A stretch of DNA of 64,000 nucleotides from an uncultured Methylococcaceae bacterium (GCA_903930145.1 CAIYXP010000191.1:105346-169345), one strand, 5' to 3'; counted from the stretch's first letter, positions 9,312 through 18,669 are shown. Notes: a model not told the origin generated them from the letters alone. Program-made: numbers and translations.

Positions 9312-12300
9312 ATGAATGACCGTAACTTTCTTTCCGTCTTCACTCCTAGCCGTACCCCGCCGGAAGACCTCGAAGCCATCTTCGTGCAACGCCAATTGAT
9401 GTTGGCCGATGCCGTGGAGCGGGTGCGCGAAAGCGTGACCACCGGCAACAAGCATCATCTGTTGTTCGTCGGACCGCGTGGCACGGGCAAAACCCATCTA
9501 GTCACCTTGCTCGTTCATCGTCTCAGCCTAGACATGGACATCCAAGACAGGCTGGCTATCGCTTGGCTCAACGAGGACGAAACCAGTACCACGCTATTGG
9601 AATTTCTGCGGCGGATTTACCTAGCGCTGAACAAGCGTTATCCAGACAGCTACAGCCTCGTAGCCTTGGAGCCGATTTATGACCTGGATTCAGACACGGC
9701 GGAAAGGCGGCTAGGGAATCTGCTGTTGGAACACTTGCAAGACCGCACTTTGTTGGTGGTGGTGGAAAACTTGGATGCCTTGTTTGAAGGCTTGGGCGAA
9801 CCCGGTCAACAACGGTTACGGGCTTTCATCCAAGAAAACCCGGTGTTGTGCATCGTCGCCACGGCACAGCGGCTAGTGGATGACATCAGCAAGCGCAAGA
9901 GTGTTTTTTTTGGGTTCTTTCAAACCGAATCACTAGTGACGCTATCCGTCGATGAAGCCGCCGAAATGCTGGGCAAGATTGCCATTCTAAGAAAGCAAGC
10001 GGACGCGGCGGCATTTCTTAGCACACCGACGGGCCGCTCACGGATTCAGGCTCTGCATCATTTGTCCGGTGGCAATCACCGCATTTATATCGTGCTGTCC
10101 CAGTTCATCACCCGCGACAGCATTGATGCCTTGGTCGGGCCGTTTGCCAAGATGATTGACGAGATGACGCCTTATTATCAGGAGCGCATCCGCTGGCTAC
10201 CGGCCCAACAGCGCAAGATCGTCGAATACCTCTGCACCTGTGAACGGCCCGTCCCGGTCAAAGACTTGGCTCGTCGCTTGTTCGCCACGCCGCAGACTAT
10301 TTCCAGCCAATTGAAAGACTTGCGCGAGAAAGGCTATGTCTTATCCGCCCAACGCGGGCGCGAATCCCTGTACGAAATGGCCGAACCCTTGATGCGCCTG
10401 TGTGTGGAAGTCAAAGAAAACCAGACCCGCGAACCCATGCGCCTGTTGGTGGATTTTCTGAGGGTTTGGTATGACGACAGTGGGCTTTTTGCTCGATTGC
10501 AAAAAAGTGAAAAAGGAAGTTTGGATCATGCCTATTTACAAGCAGCAATGGATAAGAATGCCAAATTCGGCAACCTGCGCAAGCAATTATTGGTGGATGG
10601 GTTTAGGGCTGAGTTGAGAGAGGAACAGCATAAGCAATGGATGCCGTTGATAGAATCGGCCGTTGAAGACTCTGAAGAATTGGCATATGCCATTGGTGAA
10701 AATGCGAAAGGCCATATTGAAGAAGCCATTGCTGCTTACTCTGCTGTAATACAAATGCCGGATGCGCCAGTCAATGTTGTCGCAAGAGCGTTTCTCAATC
10801 GAGGCGTGGCCTACGGGCAACAGGGCGACAGCGAGAAGGAAATAGCCGACTATACCGCCGTCATCAAACTGCCCAATGTAACCGTTGAGCTAATCGCAAA
10901 AGCGCTTATAAACCGGGGTATTACTTATGGAGAACTCGGCGACTACGAGAATGAGATTGCCGACTATACCGCCGTCATCAATTTGCCCAATGCACCTGTT
11001 GGGCAAATCGTAGATGCGTTTTTCTATCGTGGTTTTAGTTATGGACAAATGGGCGACAGCGAGAAGCAAATAGCCGACTACACCGCAGTCATCAATCTGC
11101 CCAACGTACCTGTTGAGGAAATCGCAAGAGCGCTTAACAATCGGGGTATTACTTATGGACAACTCGGTGACAGCGAGAAGGAAATAGCCGACTACACCGC
11201 CGTCATTGATCTGCCCAATGCATCCAATGAGCAAATCGCAAAAGCGCTTAACAACCAAGGGACTACTTATGGGCAACTTGGCGACTATGAGCATGCGATT
11301 GCCGACTACACTGCTGTCATTGATCTGCCCAACGTACCCGTTGAGCAAATCATAGATGCGTTTTACAACCGGGGTTTTAGTTATGGACAACTCGGCGACC
11401 ACGAGAAAGCGGTTACCGACTATACCGCCATCATCAATTTTCCCGATGCGCCTGCTGAGCAAATAGCGAATGCCCTCAATGGACGCAGTTGGGTTTATTC
11501 AGAAATTAGCGAACTTGAGAAAGCAATCGCTGACTACACTAGCTTCATCGAACTACCAAATATGCCGATGGAAAAAATTATATTAGCACATTATTCTCGT
11601 GGAGTTGAACTGTTAAATCATGGTGAAATCGATAAATCTATCGAAGACTTCAACACTGTTATCAACTCACCTAATACACCAGCGGAATATCTAGCTAGAA
11701 CTTTAAGTTTTCGTGGTAGTGCCTATTTGCGTTTAAATCAACTGAATAATTCTGAGCAAGATTTTGAAGCGACTCTCAGATTAGTAGCTGATATACCAAT
11801 TGAATTCCGTGTTGCATTTCATGTGGGAGCGCATATCGCTTTAGCTGAAATACGTATTGCCACGGGTCTATGGGATTATGCCCTTTCCACCCTTGCTGAG
11901 GGGCTGAAGCAAGGCACCACCTACGACCCTCCATATTTCGGCGACTCAACCGACATCCTCAAAGCCTTCTTCGACAGCGGCCTAGCTCCTGCCATCCGCC
12001 GTGAACGCGCCCGCCAACTGGCGCAAATCTATCAGGATTACAATGCCGTGCCGCACTTGGGCGAGGCGCTGACCCGGCATGTCGGCAGTCTGTACCGCAA
12101 CTTGGAAAACCTGCCAGCTTCGGACAATCTGGAACAATGGGCTTGCGCTTGGGAAGAAGCGGGCAAGGATATGCCCGCCTTCCGCTTGCCGCTGCGCATT
12201 TTCCGCACTGGCATCGATTTTCTCAAGACCGGCGGCAAAGACCGTGGTGTTTTGCTCGACCTCAAGCAAGAAGAACGCAGGATTCTGCAACAGGCATTGG

Positions 12301-12326
12301 GCTTGGATGCCGCTGATTCATCCTAG
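9312..12326 (+). CDS. STAND-like ATPase with winged helix and TPR-like repeats
   Basis: This 1004-residue protein begins MNDRNFLSVF at the second start; the upstream in-frame ATG at 9276 overlaps the previous gene. It has a P-loop G-P-R-G-T-G-K-T (Gly54-Thr61), a Walker B-like LLVVVENLD, and a winged helix near residues 285-345 (VPVKDLARRLFATPQTISSQ). From about residue 510 to 815 it carries tandem 38-residue TPR-like units with the signature ADYTAVI-LPN...YGQLGD. The order P-loop, winged helix, TPR is that of STAND signalling ATPases, in which the repeats sense a ligand and the P-loop module oligomerises. No effector domain is fused, so an effector would have to be the neighbour or an unlinked protein. 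That last point is inference. Confidence 0.72.
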   Translation: MNDRNFLSVFTPSRTPPEDLEAIFVQRQLMLADAVERVRESVTTGNKHHLLFVGPRGTGKTHLVTLLVHRLSLDMDIQDRLAIAWLNEDETSTTLLEFLRRIYLALNKRYPDSYSLVALEPIYDLDSDTAERRLGNLLLEHLQDRTLLVVVENLDALFEGLGEPGQQRLRAFIQENPVLCIVATAQRLVDDISKRKSVFFGFFQTESLVTLSVDEAAEMLGKIAILRKQADAAAFLSTPTGRSRIQALHHLSGGNHRIYIVLSQFITRDSIDALVGPFAKMIDEMTPYYQERIRWLPAQQRKIVEYLCTCERPVPVKDLARRLFATPQTISSQLKDLREKGYVLSAQRGRESLYEMAEPLMRLCVEVKENQTREPMRLLVDFLRVWYDDSGLFARLQKSEKGSLDHAYLQAAMDKNAKFGNLRKQLLVDGFRAELREEQHKQWMPLIESAVEDSEELAYAIGENAKGHIEEAIAAYSAVIQMPDAPVNVVARAFLNRGVAYGQQGDSEKEIADYTAVIKLPNVTVELIAKALINRGITYGELGDYENEIADYTAVINLPNAPVGQIVDAFFYRGFSYGQMGDSEKQIADYTAVINLPNVPVEEIARALNNRGITYGQLGDSEKEIADYTAVIDLPNASNEQIAKALNNQGTTYGQLGDYEHAIADYTAVIDLPNVPVEQIIDAFYNRGFSYGQLGDHEKAVTDYTAIINFPDAPAEQIANALNGRSWVYSEISELEKAIADYTSFIELPNMPMEKIILAHYSRGVELLNHGEIDKSIEDFNTVINSPNTPAEYLARTLSFRGSAYLRLNQLNNSEQDFEATLRLVADIPIEFRVAFHVGAHIALAEIRIATGLWDYALSTLAEGLKQGTTYDPPYFGDSTDILKAFFDSGLAPAIRRERARQLAQIYQDYNAVPHLGEALTRHVGSLYRNLENLPASDNLEQWACAWEEAGKDMPAFRLPLRIFRTGIDFLKTGGKDRGVLLDLKQEERRILQQALGLDAADSS
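10845..11756 (+). repeat. Tandem 114-bp repeats encoding 38-residue TPR-like units
   Basis: Units begin at 10845, 10959, 11073, 11187, 11301, 11415, 11529 and 11643, each 114 bp. The first five are closely alike at the DNA level and the last three diverge. A degenerate unit precedes them at about 10731. The unit is four residues longer than a classical 34-residue TPR because of an LPN-x-P-x-E insert between the helices. Such near-identical units can gain or lose copies by recombination. Confidence 0.8.
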
Positions 12327-12411
12327 CGGGGTTGCGTCACCGTCGGCAGGACAAAGACCGGCATCATTTATCAGTCTGTCACCGATAGACAAACTCTAAA
12401 AATCTGTTAAG

Positions 12412-12440
12412 GCCAAACAACCCGCCTTGTTTGGCTTTAC
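12412..12440 (+). terminator. Probable terminator of the ATPase operon
   Basis: A perfect 9-bp stem GCCAAACAA / TTGTTTGGC with a 6-nt loop is followed by TTTAC, 85 bp after the ATPase stop and before the convergent AraC gene. The T-tract is short, and the stem could also serve the minus-strand gene. Confidence 0.55.
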
Positions 12441-12520
12441 CAGCCCTCGACATTTTTACGGGTTCACGGTGGCAGAATCGCCAAATTATGGGGCGCTGTT
12501 TACCATTGATGCGAACTTGC

Positions 12521-13516
12521 CTAGGTTGGAATCGATAGGCTGATTAGCCGATCCCGACGGGTTCTTCGGTGTAATGATTCGTTAGGAGACTCCCCAAATT
12601 GCTCCCGATAATATTGTGCAAATCGACCTAGGTGAATAAAACCCCATCGCATAGCCACTTCGGTCACGCTGATTTCATCTGGACCCGCCGCACAGAGTGT
12701 GCGCCGTACACCGTGCAAGCGAGTAAGGGTGATATAAGCTTTGGGTGTAATATCAAAGGTTTCCTTGAATGCGATTTCCAACGCCCGATCAGATACGCCT
12801 GTCACTCGGCAGAGTTGCCGCAAAGTGACTGGTTCATCAAAATGCTCTCTGATGTGCTGGACGGCACAGCGCAGCGCTTGGTAACGGCGGCAGGGCGTTT
12901 CCTTAGGTCGCGGTGAGTCGGGTCCAGTACTGCTAAGCAAGGCATCGAGGCTGTCGTCCTCTAGTAAAAGGGCTAGTGATCGGTCTGCGAGATGAGGTGG
13001 ATGGTGTAGGCCAAACGATACCACCCTGCTCAAGGTTTCGATGCAGCGATCTCGATGCGCGTTATTCGGGAATAGCAGTCGTCCAATCGGTAGGTGGGGC
13101 ATCCAGTCCATGCCCCACAGGGTGGTGGCGTGTCGCCGGAATGCATCGACTTCCAAGGCTACGAAGAATACCTGAAAAGTTGATGAGCCGACACTTTCAA
13201 ATTCAGTACCGGCTAGTCCAACAAACACCCGGTCTGGGGAGAGTTCCAGACCACAGATACGGGGATTGGACGCGGCATGAACCGGGATAGCCAAGGCAAT
13301 CATATCGGGAGGGCTCTGTCCCCGTGTCATCAAACCTGCTGAGCGGGTATGTTTCCCTATGTGAAGATGGGCGGTCTGGATAAATTCCCGCTTCTGAAAG
13401 ATAGCGTTTGGTGTGGTCTTGATGTGTTCGACGGACCAACCGGGGGCCGGCCTAATCTCGTCAATGTGGGAATCATGGATAGTAAGCCCCAAGCCAGCCT
13501 TTAGCACTGAACCCAC
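12521..13516 (-). CDS. AraC-family transcriptional regulator
   Basis: This 331-residue protein has a C-terminal AraC/XylS DNA-binding domain in about the last 100 residues. It shows two helix-turn-helix units: VTLRQLCRVTGVSDRALEIAF, then EISVTEVAMRWGFIHLGRFAQYYREQFGESP, which carries the family's typical second-HTH and closing pattern. The N-terminal ~200 residues look like a cupin-type sensor but show no recognisable ligand motif. It is transcribed away from the lipoprotein and barrel genes at 13701. The shared 184-bp region between them is the obvious place for it to act. The inducer is unknown; a sulfate-ester-related signal would fit the island but is a guess. Confidence 0.82.
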   Translation of the reverse strand: MGSVLKAGLGLTIHDSHIDEIRPAPGWSVEHIKTTPNAIFQKREFIQTAHLHIGKHTRSAGLMTRGQSPPDMIALAIPVHAASNPRICGLELSPDRVFVGLAGTEFESVGSSTFQVFFVALEVDAFRRHATTLWGMDWMPHLPIGRLLFPNNAHRDRCIETLSRVVSFGLHHPPHLADRSLALLLEDDSLDALLSSTGPDSPRPKETPCRRYQALRCAVQHIREHFDEPVTLRQLCRVTGVSDRALEIAFKETFDITPKAYITLTRLHGVRRTLCAAGPDEISVTEVAMRWGFIHLGRFAQYYREQFGESPNESLHRRTRRDRLISLSIPT

Positions 13517-13700
13517 CTATAAAAAATAGTTAATTGATTTAGTAGCCCAACTTCGATTTTTGGATAGCCGTATTGGCTTGAATAATTTTACTATAGAAAA
13601 CTGTAAGTAAAAACTCCGGCTGCCAATGTGGAAAGATATATCACTATTATCCTCAAGGCCAGTCCATTCATTTCTTAAGCTATTCGAATAAGGAAGATTT
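13517..13700. promoter_or_regulatory. Divergent promoter region between AraC regulator and lipoprotein
   Basis: This A+T-rich interval lies between outward-facing starts. An AAGGAAG ribosome-binding site precedes ATG 13701. I could not single out a -35/-10 pair or an operator repeat with confidence. Confidence 0.4.
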
Positions 13701-13907
13701 ATGAGATTCATATTTGTCATTTGCCTTGCCGCCGCAGCAATACTTCCAGCCTGCTCCACTTCTGGTAGCGGTGGCGGGTTGTTGGATCCGGACTGCACGG
13801 CGGAAAAGGCGGCGAAAAGCGCCGCGATGAAGTCCACGGTTGGCGTGGGCGGACGCTGCACTCCAGCCGAAGCCGCCAAGGACACAGCAAAGCGGGCAGT
13901 GCAATAA
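13701..13907 (+). CDS. Small lipoprotein, translationally coupled to the barrel gene
   Basis: A 68-residue protein with a lipoprotein signal (ILPAC, Cys18). The mature part is short, rich in Ala, Lys and Ser, and contains two further Cys residues (DCTAEKA and RCTPAEA, an imperfect internal repeat). Its TAA stop shares bases with the next ATG (TAATG at 13905-13909), a layout typical of translational coupling. It probably assists or anchors the barrel protein made next. The family is not recognised. Confidence 0.65.
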   Translation: MRFIFVICLAAAAILPACSTSGSGGGLLDPDCTAEKAAKSAAMKSTVGVGGRCTPAEAAKDTAKRAVQ

Positions 13908-15013
13908 TGAAAAGAAATTTAGAGACGGCAAAGGCCACTCGTCAAGCTTTCTGCATTTTCAGCCTAAGCTTGACGGCTTTAGCCTTGGCTTCATCGCCAG
14001 TCAATGCGGCATCCTCCTCGACCAAGGGCAAAACCCAGTCGAGTTCGCATTCGACCAAAAAATCGGCCAAGCCCACTCAACCCGCTTACCCACCCGTCCA
14101 ACCCACTGCGCAGCCCAGTTATGCGCCCCGTCCAGCAGTGGCCCCGGTTGCCGCCGCTCCGGTTGAGCGCAGCTACACTATCGGCGAAGTGATTTCCGAG
14201 TCGGTGTTTGGCGATGTTTATGCCGACCCGTCCCGATGGGAAGCTCTCACGTTCCGGCAATTGTTCACCAAGGGTTGGGACAAGCCTTGGGTCAGCCCGC
14301 CGACCGGCGGCGGTGGCGCTCCAAGAATGGGTTGGTTGAATGCCTACGACGGTGTCTTCTACCGCCTTAGCCTCGGCATCTTTAGTTGGGCGCATGGACC
14401 CGGCTCTAGCGATGCTTATGCCGGCACGTTGACCAGCTACACCCCGTTGAGCGAGCGCTTCCAAATCCGCACCGACATCGGCTTGGCCTCCAACCGTGAC
14501 CAGACCAATTTCGCGGATTTCATCATCACACCGCGAATCTTGCTCTCCGAAAGCAAGGAACAGACCCAATCCTTGGACATTGCCTTCCGCACCCCCACCG
14601 GCAACAGTATTAACGGCCAGGGCTATGCCTCCATCAACCCGACTTACAACTTCTGGACCAACTACTGGAAGGGCTTGGTGATTCGTGGTGGAGCCGGGTT
14701 CACCATCCCCTACGCGGGTGAGATTGCCAATGCAGGCGCGCGCTCGACTTTCAATGCCAATTTGGCGGCAGGCTGGTACTTTACCGACCACGATGCCGCA
14801 CCGTTTGGCGACTTGGTGATCTATGTGGCAAACAATCTAACCCAAGCCATCGACAACCGTGGGCCGAACAGCACGACGACATTCAGCATGGGTCCGGGCT
14901 TCCGCGACCATTTGGGCGGTAACTGGTATTTGTTGGGTTCAGTCGATATTGCGGTCACTCACCCGAAGACTTACGACTACCAAGTGCAAGGCGCCATCAT
15001 GAAGGTGTATTAA
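13907..15013 (+). CDS. Outer-membrane barrel protein, intact copy
   Basis: A 368-residue protein with a signal peptide (about residues 1-35, ending VNA-A), then a low-complexity Ser/Lys then Pro/Ala-rich linker to about residue 87, then a barrel-like domain ending MKVY. A conserved SESVFGDVYADPSRW segment separates linker and barrel. It is nearly identical to the truncated copy at the left edge. In this copy the linker may cross the peptidoglycan or hold the barrel to the cell wall. It follows the coupled lipoprotein gene and precedes a strong terminator, so the pair is a bicistronic unit. The exact family and cargo are unknown. Confidence 0.75.
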   Translation: MKRNLETAKATRQAFCIFSLSLTALALASSPVNAASSSTKGKTQSSSHSTKKSAKPTQPAYPPVQPTAQPSYAPRPAVAPVAAAPVERSYTIGEVISESVFGDVYADPSRWEALTFRQLFTKGWDKPWVSPPTGGGGAPRMGWLNAYDGVFYRLSLGIFSWAHGPGSSDAYAGTLTSYTPLSERFQIRTDIGLASNRDQTNFADFIITPRILLSESKEQTQSLDIAFRTPTGNSINGQGYASINPTYNFWTNYWKGLVIRGGAGFTIPYAGEIANAGARSTFNANLAAGWYFTDHDAAPFGDLVIYVANNLTQAIDNRGPNSTTTFSMGPGFRDHLGGNWYLLGSVDIAVTHPKTYDYQVQGAIMKVY

Positions 15014-15029
15014 TCTACGTGCAGGGAAT

Positions 15030-15057
15030 AAAAAAGGCCGCTTATGCGGCCTTTTTT
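15030..15057 (+). terminator. Strong bidirectional-looking terminator
   Basis: A 12-bp perfect stem (AAAAAAGGCCGC / GCGGCCTTTTTT) with a TTAT loop, 16 bp after the barrel stop. The stem carries its own T-run on one side and A-run on the other. Confidence 0.9.
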
Positions 15058-15218
15058 AGATGCTTGCCTCACAACGATGGCAAAACGCCTTCATCAAGGG
15101 CTTATGAGGGTAATAACTGATAGCCTATAGGGTTGTCATCTGTTAAGTGTCGAATACGAGCCGAAATTCACATTCGGTCAATTCGACCATGGTTAATTTA
15201 AGTGAGGAATCATTCCCT

Positions 15219-17588
15219 ATGAATAAAATGCACTTGCTACCTACCGCCCTGTTTGGCCTTTTGGTTTTAGTGAATGCTGAAGGGTATGCCGCACTTCCTG
15301 CCGCTGATGGATCGGTCTTGCCATTCCCACCAACTCCTTCAGCCAGCGTGGCCGCACCAAGATTGCAGGATTCCAAACATCAACGGCGGATGGCAAAGGA
15401 TCATCTACCCAAGGATGCGCCGAATATACTCATTATCCTGTTGGATGATGTGGGTTTTGGTTTGCCGGATACCTACGGTGGTCCGATTCACACGCCCACA
15501 CTAACCCGCATAGCCAATCAGGGGCTAAGCTACAACGCTTTCCACACCACAGCAATCTGTTCGCCAACCCGCGCTTCGTTACTGACCGGGCGCAACCACC
15601 AGCGCGTAGGTTCCGGTACCATCGCCGAGCGGGCTGTGGACTGGGACGGTTACACCGGGGTGATTCCGAGGACATCGGCAAGCTTGGCAAAAGTCTTGGG
15701 CGAATATGGCTACAAGACCGCCGCCTTCGGCAAATGGCACAACACCCCTGCCACCGAAACCACGGCGATGGGTCCGTTCACCCTCTGGCCGACTGGGGAA
15801 GGCATGGGTTTCGATTATTTCTATGGATTTCTGGCTGGTGAAACCTCCCAATGGGAGCCGCGCTTGTTTGAGAATCTCAACCCCATCGAACCGCCTCGTG
15901 ATGAAAAATATCATCTGAGCGAAGACTTGGCGGACAAGGCGATTGTGTGGATGCGCAGACATCGCGCCTTTGCACCCGACAAGCCGTTTTTGCTGTACTG
16001 GGCACCCGGTGCTGCGCATGGGCCGCATCATGTATTCAAAGAGTATGCCGACAAATACAAGGGTAAGTTTGATGGCGGATGGGATGCCTTGCGCGAAGCC
16101 ACCTTCAAGCGGCAGAAGGAACTTGGCTGGATTCCGGCGGACACTCAACTCACGCCACGGGCCGAGACGATGGCTGCATGGGGCAGCATCCCCGAATCGG
16201 AACGGGCTTTCCAGCTTCGTTTGATGGAGGTGTTTGCCGGTTTTGTCGAACATGTCGATGTGCAGGCTGGCAAGGTGATTGACGAACTGGACCGTGAAGG
16301 CATCCGCGACAACACGCTGGTGTTTTATATTTTTGGCGACAACGGCTCCAGCGCGGAAGGCCAGAATGGCAGCATCAGCGAATTGCTGGCACAAAACCAA
16401 ATCCCCAATACCGTCGAACAACAAATCGAGGCATTAAATCAGCTTGGCGGGTTGGATGCACTCGGCGGGCCTAAAGTGGACAATATGTACCATGCCGGAT
16501 GGGCGTGGGCTGGCGGCACACCCTTTCATCACACCAAGCTAGTCGCCTCGCACTTCGGCGGCACGCGCAATCCGCTGGCGGTTTCCTGGCCTTCGCATAT
16601 CCAGCCGGACAAGACCCCGCGTTCGCAGTTCCACCATGTCAACGACATCGCGCCGACGATCTATGACATTCTCGGCATCAAACCGCCCACGATAGTGGAT
16701 GGCTTCAAACAAGACCCCATTGACGGGGTCAGCATGGCCTACACCTTCGCCAATGGGCAAGCAGCCGGTCACAAGCACATTCAATATTTTGACAATAACG
16801 GCAGCCGGGGCATTTACCAAGACGGCTGGTTTGCCAGCACTTTCGGCCCATTGACGCCATGGCTGACAGTCAGTCCGGGGCTGGCGACTTGGGATTCGGG
16901 AAAAGACGTTTGGGAACTGTATAATTTGCAGACTGACTTTTCCCAAGCCAACAATCTGGCGGCGAAGGAACCTAAACGGCTGGAAGCCATGCAATCGGCA
17001 TTCCTGAAAGAAGCCAAGGCCAATCAAGTTTTCCCAATTGGGGCTGGCATTTGGCTGCGCCTCCACCCGGAGGACCGCATCAAAACCCCTTATACAAGCT
17101 GGCAGTTTGATGCGAACACGACCCGTATGCCGGAATTCACCGCCCCCGGTTTGGGCCGCGAGAGCAACCATGTCACCATCGAAGCCGAGACTGGCGAGAA
17201 CGCATCGGGGGTTTTATATGCACTGGGCGGGGCATCCGGCGGACTCACCTTGTTCATGGACAAGGGCGATTTGGTTTACGAGTACAATATGATGATCATC
17301 GAGCGCACCACTGCCCGATCCAAAACCAAGCTAGGGTCTGGTAAACACACAATCGAAGTGGATACCACGATAGCCAAACCCGGCGCACAGGCAGACGTGA
17401 TATTGACTGTCGATGGCAGTGAAGCCGCCCGCGCCAGCGTCAAACGCACCGTCCCCGCTGCCTTCACCGCCAGCGAGAGCTTTGATGTCGGGGTTGACCT
17501 TGGGTCGCCGGTGTCACTGGCCTATTTTGACCGTGCGCCGTTTAGGTTTGAGGGGAAGATCAGTAAAGTTCAAGTGGAGTTGAAGTGA
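15219..17588 (+). CDS. Exported type I sulfatase, large form (second copy)
   Basis: A 789-residue sulfatase with active-site motif C-S-P-T-R at Cys114, followed by LLTGRNHQ. It has an N-terminal metal site LLDDVGFG and a downstream GDNGSSAEGQ metal segment. The ATG at 15219 follows GTGAGGAA (15202-15209) and opens a signal peptide (MNKMHLLPTALFG...GYAA). In-frame ATGs at 15147 and 15189 would spoil it. It has the same architecture and C-terminal beta-sandwich region as the sulfatase at 3343, so the two are paralogues, more diverged than the barrel copies. It starts a new transcription unit after the strong terminator. The natural substrate is not visible. Confidence 0.88.
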   Translation: MNKMHLLPTALFGLLVLVNAEGYAALPAADGSVLPFPPTPSASVAAPRLQDSKHQRRMAKDHLPKDAPNILIILLDDVGFGLPDTYGGPIHTPTLTRIANQGLSYNAFHTTAICSPTRASLLTGRNHQRVGSGTIAERAVDWDGYTGVIPRTSASLAKVLGEYGYKTAAFGKWHNTPATETTAMGPFTLWPTGEGMGFDYFYGFLAGETSQWEPRLFENLNPIEPPRDEKYHLSEDLADKAIVWMRRHRAFAPDKPFLLYWAPGAAHGPHHVFKEYADKYKGKFDGGWDALREATFKRQKELGWIPADTQLTPRAETMAAWGSIPESERAFQLRLMEVFAGFVEHVDVQAGKVIDELDREGIRDNTLVFYIFGDNGSSAEGQNGSISELLAQNQIPNTVEQQIEALNQLGGLDALGGPKVDNMYHAGWAWAGGTPFHHTKLVASHFGGTRNPLAVSWPSHIQPDKTPRSQFHHVNDIAPTIYDILGIKPPTIVDGFKQDPIDGVSMAYTFANGQAAGHKHIQYFDNNGSRGIYQDGWFASTFGPLTPWLTVSPGLATWDSGKDVWELYNLQTDFSQANNLAAKEPKRLEAMQSAFLKEAKANQVFPIGAGIWLRLHPEDRIKTPYTSWQFDANTTRMPEFTAPGLGRESNHVTIEAETGENASGVLYALGGASGGLTLFMDKGDLVYEYNMMIIERTTARSKTKLGSGKHTIEVDTTIAKPGAQADVILTVDGSEAARASVKRTVPAAFTASESFDVGVDLGSPVSLAYFDRAPFRFEGKISKVQVELK

Positions 17589-17657
17589 TTCGGCAAGGCC
17601 GATGATTGGCGTCCTTTTAGGATTTTTTTTGAGTTTAATAATTGAGGATTAAGACAA

Positions 17658-18086
17658 ATGCGCATAGTGAGATTTCAATTACTTAAGGGTCTTATGGCCC
17701 CCGTGCTCGCACTGGGATTGGCGGCAGGCTGTCAGACCTACAACCCCGCCACGGGTCAAAAAGAGATTGACTACGGCGCGACGGCCGGCGTGGCGGGCGC
17801 AGCAATGGGAGCCGCAGCCTTGGGCGTTGCCTTGAGCAACAACAACGATGACCGGTACTACGGAGGGGGTTATGGGGGGCCGGCCTATTACGGCGGCGGT
17901 CGTGGACGGGGTCATAATGATGTCAACGTCAACAAAAGCGTCAATGTAAGCGGCAACACCGTCAACAAAGGCAACAGAAGCGTTGATAGGACCACCAACA
18001 GAGGCAACAAAATTGGCGCTGGCGGTCATGGTGGTGGTGGTCATGGTGGTCGCGTTGGCGGCGGTGGCGGTCGTAGGCATCGCTGA
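17658..18086 (+). CDS. Glycine-rich lipoprotein
   Basis: A 142-residue protein with lipobox L-A-A-G-C (Cys25). It has a short glycine-zipper-like stretch (GVAGAAMGAAALGVAL) at about residues 44-60, and a C-terminal half of Asn/Val and Gly/His-rich low-complexity sequence (VNVNKSVNVSGN, GGHGGGGHGG). The His/Gly tail could bind metal or simply be disordered. GAGGAT lies upstream of the ATG. It stands 69 bp after a sulfatase. No family is recognised beyond 'glycine-zipper lipoprotein'. Confidence 0.65.
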   Translation: MRIVRFQLLKGLMAPVLALGLAAGCQTYNPATGQKEIDYGATAGVAGAAMGAAALGVALSNNNDDRYYGGGYGGPAYYGGGRGRGHNDVNVNKSVNVSGNTVNKGNRSVDRTTNRGNKIGAGGHGGGGHGGRVGGGGGRRHR

Positions 18087-18174
18087 AACGAATGCATGCT
18101 CTTGCAAATCTGTTGATGTAATAAGCTTTGTGTCAGATTTTACCTAAATGCTCCAGAAACCGAGGTTCATCGTT

Positions 18175-18669
18175 ATGTGGAAATATTTCCTGGCTTTATC
18201 TTTGATTGCCACCCTAGCCCCCAGCGTCACCCATGCGGACAAAAAAGCAGCCATGAAAGCTGCCACGCCGCCGCCCGTCCCCGCCCTCAAGTTTGAGGCT
18301 CAACTAAACAAACTCGATAGTAAAGTGACCGCCCTATTAGGTGAAGAAAAGCAGAAGGTCATAAGGCAGGCCGCCGAAGCGGCAGTGCTCTCCGATTTCT
18401 GCGTCGCCATCGACCTAGACCAGAATAAGTTCAAAGAAGAATTCGCCAAACTGTCTGCGGATGGCATTAAACGCACCTTGGCCGAACAACGCGACCTCGA
18501 AAACAAAGTGGCAATGAATTTCGGGGTCTATGTCGGTTTGTTCGTGGCCGAAGGCTCTGACCGCAAAGGCGAATTTTGCCTCGTCGCCGAAAACGCCCTC
18601 AAGGATCAGAAACCGATTAGCCGGTTTTGGATAGCGACCAATAATAGCCCGAATCCGCCTAAGCCATAA
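18175..18669 (+). CDS. Exported protein of unknown function
   Basis: A 164-residue protein from the ATG at 18175, with a signal peptide MWKYFLALSLIATLAPSVTHA-D. An in-frame ATG at 18148 would put basic residues in front and is less likely. The mature part is mostly helical and charged, with a KFEAQLNKLDSKVTALLGEEKQK start that looks like a short coiled coil, and two Cys residues (SDFCVAID and EFCLVAE) that could form a disulfide. It lies between a sulfatase-linked lipoprotein and the next sulfatase. No family is recognised. Confidence 0.55.
   Translation: MWKYFLALSLIATLAPSVTHADKKAAMKAATPPPVPALKFEAQLNKLDSKVTALLGEEKQKVIRQAAEAAVLSDFCVAIDLDQNKFKEEFAKLSADGIKRTLAEQRDLENKVAMNFGVYVGLFVAEGSDRKGEFCLVAENALKDQKPISRFWIATNNSPNPPKP

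Noticed and set aside
10890..11462. Minus-strand repetitive reading frame of 190 codons
   Set aside because: It is repetitive only because it is the antisense of the TPR-like repeats.
13991..14791. Long minus-strand reading frame of 266 codons
   Set aside because: It lies fully antisense to the barrel gene at 13907, is rich in Arg/Gly/Ala from reverse reading, and has no ribosome-binding site or family motif.
15579..16424. Minus-strand reading frame of 281 codons
   Set aside because: Antisense to the sulfatase at 15219, which has clear catalytic motifs. Such long shadow frames are common in G+C-rich coding DNA.
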